Below, piece by piece: positions 1-5,855 of a stretch of 57,187 bases of DNA (position 1 is its first letter; each line of letters starts with the position of its first letter). The notes under the pieces are model-generated. The model saw only the letters and a list, made by a program, of their open reading frames with translations, did not search any database and was not told the DNA's origin. The DNA comes from Arthrobacter sp. Leaf141 (GTDB lineage: Bacteria; Actinomycetota; Actinomycetes; Actinomycetales; Micrococcaceae): the NCBI RefSeq assembly GCF_001424565.1, contig NZ_LMOL01000044.1, forward strand, positions 510 through 57,696, read 5' to 3'. A program made the position numbers and the translations under genes.

Positions 1-396
1 CTTGCCGTCCATAAAACCAGCATATGCAGGGGGTACGACAATTTGGCCGGGGGCAGGAACGGCCAGCGAATCAAGCCTGTCACCGGCCTCAACAGCGGCC
101 CCGGACGGCGCGGCAGCCCCGGAAGCAGGCGGAACCGGGTTCCTGCCGTCCGTCTCTGGAGCTTCGTTGCCGTCCATAAAACCAGCATAAGCAGGGGGTA
201 CGACAATTTGGCCGGGGGCAGGAACGGCCAGCGAATCAAGCCTGTCACCAGCCTCAACAGCGGCCCCGGAAACAGCCCCGCACGCAGGCGGAACCGGGTT
301 CCTGCCGTCCGTCCCTGGAGCCTCTTCGCCGTCCATAACCCCAGCATAGGGAAGGGGTACGACAATCTGATCAGCCACAAAACCCAGCCGGCATAA
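1..396 (+). CDS. 3' end of a tandem-repeat protein of unknown function (5' truncated by window)
   Basis: Frame 1 is open from the first base to a TAA at 394-396, giving 131 residues with no start codon required inside the window. The reading frame crosses three tandem copies of a repeat whose periods (165 and 159 bp) are multiples of three. The recurring protein units contain AVHKTS, GYDNLAGGRNGQRIKPVT and NRVPAVR. The composition is Arg/Gly/Asn rich with no membrane segment. Third codon positions are mostly G or C, which supports coding. Frame 2 is also repetitive but is closed by TAA and TAG at equivalent places in copies 2 and 3, so frame 1 is preferred. I do not recognise the family; a non-coding repeat remains possible. 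Confidence 0.45.
   Translation, partial: LAVHKTSICRGYDNLAGGRNGQRIKPVTGLNSGPGRRGSPGSRRNRVPAVRLWSFVAVHKTSISRGYDNLAGGRNGQRIKPVTSLNSGPGNSPARRRNRVPAVRPWSLFAVHNPSIGKGYDNLISHKTQPA
4..372. repeat. three tandem direct repeats of about 160 bp
   Basis: Copies begin at 4, 169 and 328, each with GCCGTCCATAA followed by a shared GGGGTACGACAAT block. Copies 1 and 2 are nearly identical for 100 bp. Copy 3 is shorter and ends after the GGTACGACAATCTGATC segment. The spacings are 165 and 159 bp. More copies may lie to the left of the window. Confidence 0.85.
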
Positions 397-472
397 GGCC
401 GGCCAACACCAAAGGAGAACGCCGGCGCCGCACCCCATGCACCGCCGTCGTACTCGCCTAAAAGGTTGGGTA

Positions 473-919
473 CTAACCGCCTGTCAGGAAGTCGCCGGCG
501 ATCCGCACCACGGAGACCCTGGCCACCACCTGCTCAGGAGAAAAATGGTTCCGTACAGCGGCCGCCACCGCCCGGGCAACGTCCGGCGTCCCGAGTGTCC
601 CCGGCGTCCCCGGCACCCCAGACAGCCCTGGCGCCCCGGACTTTCCCGCACTGACGCCAATCCGCACGGAAACCTCCGTGGGACCGCCATCGGAACGCTT
701 TTCCACCAAGGGCAGGTCCTGGTCCTGCGGCTCATCGCTGGTGATCAGCGCCGCGGCCCGCGCCGGCAGCCGCTGCCACAGGGGCCGCGACGGGAAGACC
801 TCGGTCACCCCTGGCACCGCAAGGATGACCCGCCGCAGGTCCACGGGCAGCTGCACGTCGGAAGTTGTGCGCTGACCTGGAAGGCCATCGGCAGCGGACG
901 GCTGTACGGGAGTGCTCAT
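473..919 (-). CDS. hypothetical protein of the Asp23/sigma cluster, with a short collagen-like tract
   Basis: 148 residues. The ATG at 919 overlaps the stop of the upstream Asp23/zinc-finger gene in an ATGA, so the two are probably translationally coupled. The first half (VDLRRVILAVPGVTEVFP) and the end (AAAVRNHFSPEQVVARVSVVRIAG) have the beta-alpha character of Asp23-cluster proteins. Residues 92-112 form seven consecutive Gly-X-Y triplets rich in Pro and Thr, an unusual insert for a small cytoplasmic protein. There is no signal peptide or membrane segment. It is the last gene of the sigma transcription unit. The specific function is unknown; a role in the Asp23 envelope network is inferred from position. 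Confidence 0.75.
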   Translation of the reverse strand: MSTPVQPSAADGLPGQRTTSDVQLPVDLRRVILAVPGVTEVFPSRPLWQRLPARAAALITSDEPQDQDLPLVEKRSDGGPTEVSVRIGVSAGKSGAPGLSGVPGTPGTLGTPDVARAVAAAVRNHFSPEQVVARVSVVRIAGDFLTGG

Positions 920-1524
920 GATTCCTCCTGCGGGGCGGGGTCCGGGGCCTGTGCCGCGGACGGGTCAATAACGTCGGTGATGGTGATGTCGATCCCGGCG
1001 ATGTTCAGCTCCGTGTGCCGCGCCAGGGCCTTGGCCAGGTCCAGCCGGAGGGCCGCTGCGCTGCGCATGAAGGGATGCCCGAATGCCACGGCAAGATCAA
1101 CGCTGACAGTGATCGGTTCGCCCGGCACTGTCACATCGCCGTGCAGGCGCACCTTTCCAGCCACGGCCCCGGGAGTCGCGTCCGCCACGGACCGGATCAG
1201 GGCGAACACGGACCCCTCAGTTTCCGTCAGCCGGTCCGCCGGGTCATCGGAGCGGAGCGGGATATCCCTGCCCGGCCGCAGTTCCAGCTTCAGGCTGGCC
1301 AGGATGTTCTTCATCCACGGGTCGTTGCCGCTGCCGGCCGCCGCCAGGTCGTTGCTCAGCAGTTCACTGCCGGCAGCCGTGAGCCGCCGCAGGGAGTCCA
1401 AGCCATTGCGGCAGTCGGGGCAGGTCTCCAGGTGCCGCGGATCGGCAAACTCGCCCGTATCCAGGTACAGGCTCAGCTCCTCGAGGGTGTGCCCGCACTC
1501 CAAGTTGTCGTTGGGCATGCTCAT
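916..1524 (-). CDS. zinc-finger (anti-sigma type) protein fused to an Asp23 domain
   Basis: About 202 residues from the ATG at 1524, which has GGAGG seven bases upstream and overlaps the sigma-factor stop in an ATGA. Residues about 10-40 (from the alternative GTG start at 1530) hold a Cys/His cluster with the H-x3-C-x2-C spacing (HLETCPDC), as in zinc-binding anti-sigma factors. Residues about 105-195 resemble an Asp23/DUF322 domain (VRLHGDVTV, ITVSVDLAVAFGH, LNIAGIDITITDV). No membrane segment is evident, so it would be a cytoplasmic anti-sigma factor. Coupling to the sigma gene suggests it binds that sigma factor. The Asp23 half could let it sense the membrane-bound Asp23 network encoded next door. 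The domain assignment is by eye; partner and signal are inferred. Confidence 0.8.
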   Translation of the reverse strand: MSMPNDNLECGHTLEELSLYLDTGEFADPRHLETCPDCRNGLDSLRRLTAAGSELLSNDLAAAGSGNDPWMKNILASLKLELRPGRDIPLRSDDPADRLTETEGSVFALIRSVADATPGAVAGKVRLHGDVTVPGEPITVSVDLAVAFGHPFMRSAAALRLDLAKALARHTELNIAGIDITITDVIDPSAAQAPDPAPQEES

Positions 1525-2105
1525 CGCCACTCCTCCATTTCACGGACCAGCGTAATCCGTGCCCGGGCAAGCCTGCCACGGACGCTGGCTGTGCTGATGT
1601 TCAGTGTTTGGGCAATCTGGTCGTAGCTCTGGCCGTTGAATTCCTTGAGGACCCAACAACGGCGCTGCTCTTCGGGAAGCCGCGCCAGCGCCGCCTTCAG
1701 CGACTCAATGCTGGACCCTTGGACCGCCTTGGCCTCGGGGCCGGCCTCCGGGGAGCCCACGTCCCCTTTGCCGCTGACCTCGTCGATGTCACCGAAGCCC
1801 GCATGGTTCCGCCGCCGCCGCAGGAAGTCGATGCTGCGGCTGCCGGTCAGGCGCAGGAGCCAACTCTTGACGGCGCCGGGTTCGCGGAGCGTATCGAGTT
1901 GCTTCCAGGCCTGGACCAAGGCTTCCTGCACCACGTCGTCGGCATCGGCATACGATCCAGTCAGCCTCCGCGCGCAGGCCCGCATCAGCGGACCGTACCG
2001 GCGGGCCAGGGTTTCGAACGCGGCGGTGTCGCCGTCGGCTGCCCGGCTCACCAGGAGGGCGTCGGGGACCAAATCCAGCCGATCCGGCACCAAGGGATCT
2101 GTCAC
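1521..2105 (-). CDS. ECF-like RNA polymerase sigma-70 family sigma factor
   Basis: 194 residues from a GTG start. Sigma region 2 spans about residues 17-100, with DADDVVQEALVQAWKQL in region 2.2 and SRSIDFLRRRRN in region 2.4. Region 4 spans about 132-190, ending in the helix-turn-helix YDQIAQTLNISTASVRGRLARA. There is no region 3, as expected for a group 4 (ECF) factor. It directs RNA polymerase to a specific promoter set. The downstream zinc-finger/Asp23 gene overlaps its stop and is the likely cognate anti-sigma factor. The csbD terminator lies immediately upstream, so sigma may have its own start point in the short 2106-2149 gap. Confidence 0.93.
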   Translation of the reverse strand: MTDPLVPDRLDLVPDALLVSRAADGDTAAFETLARRYGPLMRACARRLTGSYADADDVVQEALVQAWKQLDTLREPGAVKSWLLRLTGSRSIDFLRRRRNHAGFGDIDEVSGKGDVGSPEAGPEAKAVQGSSIESLKAALARLPEEQRRCWVLKEFNGQSYDQIAQTLNISTASVRGRLARARITLVREMEEWR

Positions 2106-2149
2106 CTGATTCTGCTTTCACTCTTGGCGCGAACGCCGGAACAACGGCA

Positions 2150-2181
2150 GGCGGGCCCACGGAATGCCCCGCGGACCCGCC
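2150..2181 (-). terminator. hairpin after csbD, before the sigma gene
   Basis: GC-rich inverted repeat with arms GGCGGGCCCACGG and CCGCGGACCCGCC around an AATGCC loop, with two mismatched pairs. It follows the csbD stop by 12 bases on the minus strand. There is no clear T-tract, so it may act as a partial terminator or a 3' stabilising hairpin. Confidence 0.5.
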
Positions 2182-2192
2182 GCTCGAGGGGC

Positions 2193-2423
2193 CTAGTGCT
2201 TGGCGAAGCCTTCTTTGATCTTTGCTGCTGCGTCCTTGAGGTTTCCGCCGATGTCCTTCGCGGCGTCCTTCACTTTTTCGCCCGCATCCTGGATCTTGGC
2301 CTGCGCCTGGTCGCCCTGGCCCTCGCGTTCCAGTTCCCGGTCCCCGGTCCGCCTGCCGAGGCCTTCCTTGGCGGCACCGAGGTGGTTGGTTGCTGCATTG
2401 GTGAGCCTGTTATCAATTCCCAT
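2193..2423 (-). CDS. CsbD family stress-response protein
   Basis: 76 residues, highly charged and helical, with the CsbD pattern: an N-terminal ATNHLGAAKEGLGRRTGD segment and amphipathic repeats (DAGEKVKDAAKDIGGNLKDAAAKIKEGF). CsbD-like proteins are small, abundant general-stress proteins of uncertain biochemical role. The start ATG at 2423 is preceded by AAGGAA. It lies between the AmaP-like gene and the sigma gene on the same strand, which fits a common stress regulon. Length is normal for the family. Confidence 0.9.
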   Translation of the reverse strand: MGIDNRLTNAATNHLGAAKEGLGRRTGDRELEREGQGDQAQAKIQDAGEKVKDAAKDIGGNLKDAAAKIKEGFAKH

Positions 2424-2476
2424 GATGATGTTCCTTTCCTTGGTTTACTGTGGGGCTGATCAGTGGGTGCAGAGGA

Positions 2477-3088
2477 TCAGTCGGTGCGAAGGGCGCCGGC
2501 CAGTTTGGTCCTTGTTCCAGTGGCTATTCGGACCAGAACGGTGGTGCGATGGCCCAACAGCCCGTCAATTGAGCGGACCAGGGCTTCGGCGGTATCGGCC
2601 ACGTCCCTGGGGGAGGCTCCGCGCCGTGTCTGGAGGATCAGCCGGAGGCCGCTCTGGCCCCGGCCGGATCCCCGCCACGCGGTGACAGAACTTCCGACGA
2701 TGGAGTTGCTGCCGGCCAGTGCCGCATCCAGGGCAGCCTCCAGATAGGAGATGTCGACGGCGGTGTTCCCGAGCTCGGTGTCGCTGTCCTCCGCGCCGGT
2801 TCGGCTCCTGCCGCCGCCCTGCCGCGTCATCCACACGATGCACAGCACTGCCAGGAGCACCAGCGCGGCCACGAGGGCCACGGTCCACCAACTGCCAAGC
2901 GGATCCTGCAGGGGCGCCGAGGCCTGGATGGCTTGCCACCTGTCAACGGCCGCGCCGGTATAGCGGGTCCAGCCGTCCCTGACGAGGGGGTTCAGTGCGG
3001 CGCCGGCCGTTAGGATGCCGACGGCGGCCAGCAGTATTCCCGCAAGTGCGAGCAGGAGCCGGTTCAAGGCCCTGTTGGTGCGGTTCAT
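2477..3088 (-). CDS. AmaP-like membrane protein of the Asp23 cluster
   Basis: 203 residues. Two transmembrane helices lie at about residues 10-32 (LLLALAGILLAAVGILTAGA) and 68-88 (WTVALVALVLLAVLCIVW region), followed by a soluble domain with VDISYLEAALDAALAGSN and a C-terminal beta-rich part. The arrangement (helix hairpin plus cytoplasmic domain, in an Asp23/DUF2273 operon) matches the membrane anchor AmaP that tethers Asp23 to the membrane in Gram-positive bacteria. The start ATG overlaps the stop of the DUF6286 gene by 4 bp. Sequence similarity to staphylococcal AmaP was not tested, so the name is by architecture and context. Confidence 0.7.
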   Translation of the reverse strand: MNRTNRALNRLLLALAGILLAAVGILTAGAALNPLVRDGWTRYTGAAVDRWQAIQASAPLQDPLGSWWTVALVAALVLLAVLCIVWMTRQGGGRSRTGAEDSDTELGNTAVDISYLEAALDAALAGSNSIVGSSVTAWRGSGRGQSGLRLILQTRRGASPRDVADTAEALVRSIDGLLGHRTTVLVRIATGTRTKLAGALRTD

Positions 3089-3666
3089 CGGCCCGTCACC
3101 CCTTCCGGTGAGACGCGCACGTCGGTGCGCAGGTTCCTGGTGAGCCCGTAGGAGGACACTTCGCTGACGGCGGCGGAGGTGAGGGTCTCGCGGTCAATGG
3201 CAACGCCCGACGTCGGCCGTACCAGGACGCGGAGGGAGCGCTTGCCTACCGTGGTGGTCACCTGCTCCGGGGCCAGGTTCGCCGCCAGGCGCACCTTCCG
3301 GGAAACGGCTGCGGCAATGGCCGAATCGTCCACCACCAGGGCAACCCGGTCACTGTCCATGGAACGGCGTGGGCGCCGGCCGCCCTTGACGGCGGCGAGC
3401 AGGACCAGCAGCCCCAGCAGGGCCACCGCCACGCCGGCCGCAGCCAAGGCGCCCGGCAGGACAGCCTGCGGAAGGGCAACCACCTGCGCCGCCAGCTGGC
3501 CGGGGCTGGCCAGGAGGGCGTCCTGCCCTAACAGCGAGAGGACGCTTTCGGCGGCGAGCCAGGCAAAGAAGCACAGGGCCAGCAGGGCCGCGGCCACTGA
3601 CAGCCGGGCGCGCGATGAATGCGTCTCCCGCCGGACGATCCGTTTGTTGGTTCGGGCCTGTCCCAT
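3085..3666 (-). CDS. DUF6286-type membrane protein
   Basis: 193 residues. A basic N-terminus (TNKRIVRRETHSSRARL) precedes two hydrophobic helices at about 23-45 and 70-93. A soluble domain with MDSDRVALVVDDSAIAAAVSRKVRLAANL and a terminal LRTDVRVSPEGV strand follows. This layout occurs in actinobacterial Asp23 operons as DUF6286. The ATG at 3666 follows an AGGAGG that contains the stop region of the upstream Asp23 gene, and its own stop overlaps the AmaP-like start, so translation is tightly coupled. It probably helps hold the Asp23 proteins at the membrane; the exact function is unknown. Confidence 0.75.
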   Translation of the reverse strand: MGQARTNKRIVRRETHSSRARLSVAAALLALCFFAWLAAESVLSLLGQDALLASPGQLAAQVVALPQAVLPGALAAAGVAVALLGLLVLLAAVKGGRRPRRSMDSDRVALVVDDSAIAAAVSRKVRLAANLAPEQVTTTVGKRSLRVLVRPTSGVAIDRETLTSAAVSEVSSYGLTRNLRTDVRVSPEGVTGR

Positions 3667-3668
3667 GG

Positions 3669-4091
3669 TTACCTCCTCTCGAGTAGATCGGTGTCGACAG
3701 CCGTGTCGTCAGCGCTGCGGGACCCCGATCCGGGTGCTGCGGAGCCGCTGTCCACCCTGGAGTCCGGGACCTGCCGGCGCTTGGCGGCCGCCAGCCGGAT
3801 GTTGATCCGGCCCAGCTCCATCCCGGTGATCTGCCGGCAGGCAACCGAGACCTTGAGCCGGGCAATGTGCGCCTGTTCAAAGGCCGAATGCCGGTGGGTT
3901 GCCTCAAGGCCCCGCTCCAGCAGGGCCGGCGCTGGCAGCCGGACAGTCAGAGCCACGCCCAGCTTGCCCGCGTCGTCGTCCAGCGCTGCCGCCACCTGCC
4001 CGGGGGGCACCCCGAACGCTCCGGCTGCCACAGCTTCCACAGTGTGCTTCAGCGCGGCGGGGGCAATCCTGGTGTGGCCTGCGCGGGTCAT
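3669..4091 (-). CDS. Asp23/Gls24 family protein (second paralogue)
   Basis: 140 residues. An N-terminal helix-strand region (IAPAALKHTVEAVAAGAFGV) is followed by KLGVALTVRLPAP and IARLKVSVACRQITGMELGRINIRLA, the alternating strand pattern of Asp23/DUF322 proteins. The C-terminal 35 residues are Ser/Asp rich and disordered (SRVDSGSAAPGSGSRSADD). It overlaps the DUF2273 gene by 4 bp. Asp23 proteins coat the inner membrane face and respond to alkaline or cell-wall stress in Firmicutes. It is shorter and more divergent than the first Asp23 of this operon. Confidence 0.8.
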   Translation of the reverse strand: MTRAGHTRIAPAALKHTVEAVAAGAFGVPPGQVAAALDDDAGKLGVALTVRLPAPALLERGLEATHRHSAFEQAHIARLKVSVACRQITGMELGRINIRLAAAKRRQVPDSRVDSGSAAPGSGSRSADDTAVDTDLLERR

Positions 4092-4279
4092 GAGGAGGAG
4101 CGCCGGCCACGCAGCGCGTCCAGCACCCCGCCCAGATCAAGCTTGCCCTCGGCGGAGCGGCCCAGGACCGCACCGATTCCCATAAACAAGGCCGTCAGCA
4201 GGAAGCCCCAGAACCCGAAGGCAAGGGCGACGTACGCCAGGACGGCGCCGGCGGCTGCGCCGGCCACCACCGGGGTCAT
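4088..4279 (-). CDS. DUF2273 family small membrane protein
   Basis: 63 residues, with one long or two short hydrophobic helices (VVAGAAAGAVLAYVALAFG and WGFLLTALFMGIGAVLG) and a basic tail (LDALRGRRSSS). DUF2273 proteins are standard partners of Asp23 genes in Gram-positive bacteria. Both ends overlap the neighbouring Asp23 genes by 4 bp, which shows close coupling. It probably contributes to the membrane anchor of the Asp23 layer. Confidence 0.88.
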   Translation of the reverse strand: MTPVVAGAAAGAVLAYVALAFGFWGFLLTALFMGIGAVLGRSAEGKLDLGGVLDALRGRRSSS

Positions 4280-4755
4280 GCCACCCTCGGCTCACGCGGG
4301 GCGTCGTCGTCGTCGGTGTTGTCCGCCTCGGAGGCTACGTGGATGTCGGTGATGGTGATGTTCACTTCGGTGACTTCCATGCCCACCAGGTCCTCGACGG
4401 CGGTGTAAACAGCGTCGCGGGCGCGGTCGGCAACCTGCTGCAGCGGGTGGGGGTACTCCACCACCAGGGTGACGTCCACGGCAACCTGGGTCTGGCCCAC
4501 CTCTACGGTTACGCCCTGGGTGAGGTCCTTCTGGCCCACCTTCTCCCGGAGGTTGCCCAAGGCGCGGGCTGCCCCGCCGCCCAGTGCGTGGACGCCTTCG
4601 ATCTCCTGGATGGCGATGCCGGCGATCTTGGCAACAACGCCGTCCGCCACGGTGGTCTTGCCGCGGCCGTCGTGGCCTTCGCCTGCTGCGAGCTCATGGC
4701 CCGGTGCGGTGGTCTTCTTCTGTACGTCGGAAGGGGTCTGCGGCTGCGTGGTCAT
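4276..4755 (-). CDS. Asp23/Gls24 family envelope stress protein
   Basis: 159 residues when started at the ATG at 4755, which has AGGAG seven bases upstream; an in-frame start at 4833 is less likely. The domain is a clear Asp23: TTVADGVVAKIAGIAIQEIEGVHALGGG, then VTVEVGQTQVAVDVTLVVEYPHPLQQVADRAR and LVGMEVTEVNITITDI. The tail is acidic (EADNTDDDDAPRE). It is the first gene of the minus-strand unit that continues through DUF2273, Asp23-2, DUF6286 and AmaP-like genes with 4-bp overlaps. The product is expected to form a membrane-associated layer involved in envelope stress homeostasis. Confidence 0.93.
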   Translation of the reverse strand: MTTQPQTPSDVQKKTTAPGHELAAGEGHDGRGKTTVADGVVAKIAGIAIQEIEGVHALGGGAARALGNLREKVGQKDLTQGVTVEVGQTQVAVDVTLVVEYPHPLQQVADRARDAVYTAVEDLVGMEVTEVNITITDIHVASEADNTDDDDAPREPRVA

Positions 4756-4827
4756 CGTGTCACTCCTGAGGTTCGTCGGGGAGGCTGTTTGCGCCTTCAC
4801 AGATAGAGACGCAGCCCGGGCCCGGTT

Positions 4828-4851
4828 CGTCACGCATTTATTTGCGTGACG
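4828..4851. promoter_or_regulatory. inverted repeat upstream of the Asp23 operon
   Basis: Arms CGTCACGC and GCGTGACG are separated by an 8-base A/T spacer. The repeat lies 73 bases upstream of the asp23 start and 19 bases beyond the stop of the CPBP gene on the same strand. It could be the CPBP terminator or an operator for the Asp23 promoter. No flanking T-run is present, which slightly favours an operator. Confidence 0.45.
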
Positions 4852-4869
4852 CCCATCACGTTGCAGGGG

Positions 4870-5712
4870 TCAGTAGATGAAGATGTTGATCCACTCGCGG
4901 TTGTGCGCGTGGATCAGGACCAGGAAGAGCACAAAGTCGAACAGGAGGTGGACGCTGACAATGTAGGACAAAGACCGGGTGATGGTGAACAGGCGGGCCT
5001 GCAGCAGGGCGAACGGGAAGATGAAAAACGGTGCCCACGCGTGGAATCCCAGTTCCCAGAGGAACGACGTAAAGAGGACCGCCTGCAGCAGGTTGGCCTG
5101 CCAGTCCGGAAGATGGCGGCGCAGCAGGGTGAACACCGTGCAGATGAAAAACAGCTCGTCCCAGATTCCCAGCACGTTGGTGCCCAGGAACAGCCGGCCG
5201 ATGCCCTCGGGGTCGCTCACCGCAGGCCAGTTGGCGTAGACGCCGGTCCGCACCATGTACATGGGCATCAGGGCGTAGCCGATCACCAGGACCGCCGGGA
5301 GATACCACTTCTCCGCCCGCGTCCAGGGCTTCCCGGTCCGGACCGGAAAGCGGATGGCGTGCTCGCGGGTGACAAAACGTGAGACCGCATAGGGGACGCC
5401 AACGGCCAGGACCATTGCCGTGCCCATCACCATCATGTGCGCGGTGCTGATGTCCGTGGTGATCGGGACCAGGCTCATGGCAGTAAGCCCGAACGCAACG
5501 AGGGCCAGGTCAACCAAAAGGCGGCGGCTAAGGAATCCTGCGGTGATCAGCGCCGCCCCGAGCAGCAAAAATCCAAAAGGGCGGTCCTCCCGGACAAGCA
5601 GCAGGAAGCCCGACGCCGCCACAAGAGCCGCCGGGGCAAGCGCCGGTGGCGCGGGGAACAGCTTCAGCGCGTCCGCGGGTCCGGTTCCGGCCCGGTGTGG
5701 CTGGTTTTTCAT
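4870..5712 (-). CDS. CPBP-family intramembrane protease-like protein
   Basis: 280 residues with about eight hydrophobic segments. The CPBP (Abi) signature appears as WDELFFICTVFTLLRRHLP (usual EExxxR; the first Glu is Asp here), followed by LWELGFHAWAPFF and SVHLLFDFVLF, which supply the expected His and His/Asp residues. CPBP proteins are membrane metalloproteases or, in some cases, binding proteins. The Asp substitution in motif 1 leaves catalysis uncertain. It lies alone between the IS30 element and the Asp23 operon and ends 19 bp before the inverted repeat at 4828. Confidence 0.8.
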   Translation of the reverse strand: MKNQPHRAGTGPADALKLFPAPPALAPAALVAASGFLLLVREDRPFGFLLLGAALITAGFLSRRLLVDLALVAFGLTAMSLVPITTDISTAHMMVMGTAMVLAVGVPYAVSRFVTREHAIRFPVRTGKPWTRAEKWYLPAVLVIGYALMPMYMVRTGVYANWPAVSDPEGIGRLFLGTNVLGIWDELFFICTVFTLLRRHLPDWQANLLQAVLFTSFLWELGFHAWAPFFIFPFALLQARLFTITRSLSYIVSVHLLFDFVLFLVLIHAHNREWINIFIY

Positions 5713-5855
5713 CGTGACCCCCCGAGTCTGGTGCCATCGACTCTACTGCTGCAGCTTCGGCCCGGACCAGAGGCAACGACGGCGGGGCTGCGGCCCGGCG
5801 GTGCGGACGCAGCCCGGCGGCGAAAAAGGAAAGCGGACGACGCCGGGAGGGCGGT

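Noticed and set aside
2..190. Frame 2 open frame at the left edge as a separate small gene
   Set aside because: Its stop codon is at a repeat boundary and recurs in copy 3, and the overlapping frame 1 reads through all copies. Both cannot easily be coding.
1..396. CRISPR array at the left edge
   Set aside because: The repeats are about 160 bp and contiguous, without short repeat/spacer alternation.
4756..4833. Upstream in-frame start of the first Asp23 gene
   Set aside because: The internal ATG at 4755 has an AGGAG at ideal distance, and the extra 26 residues are not part of the Asp23 domain.
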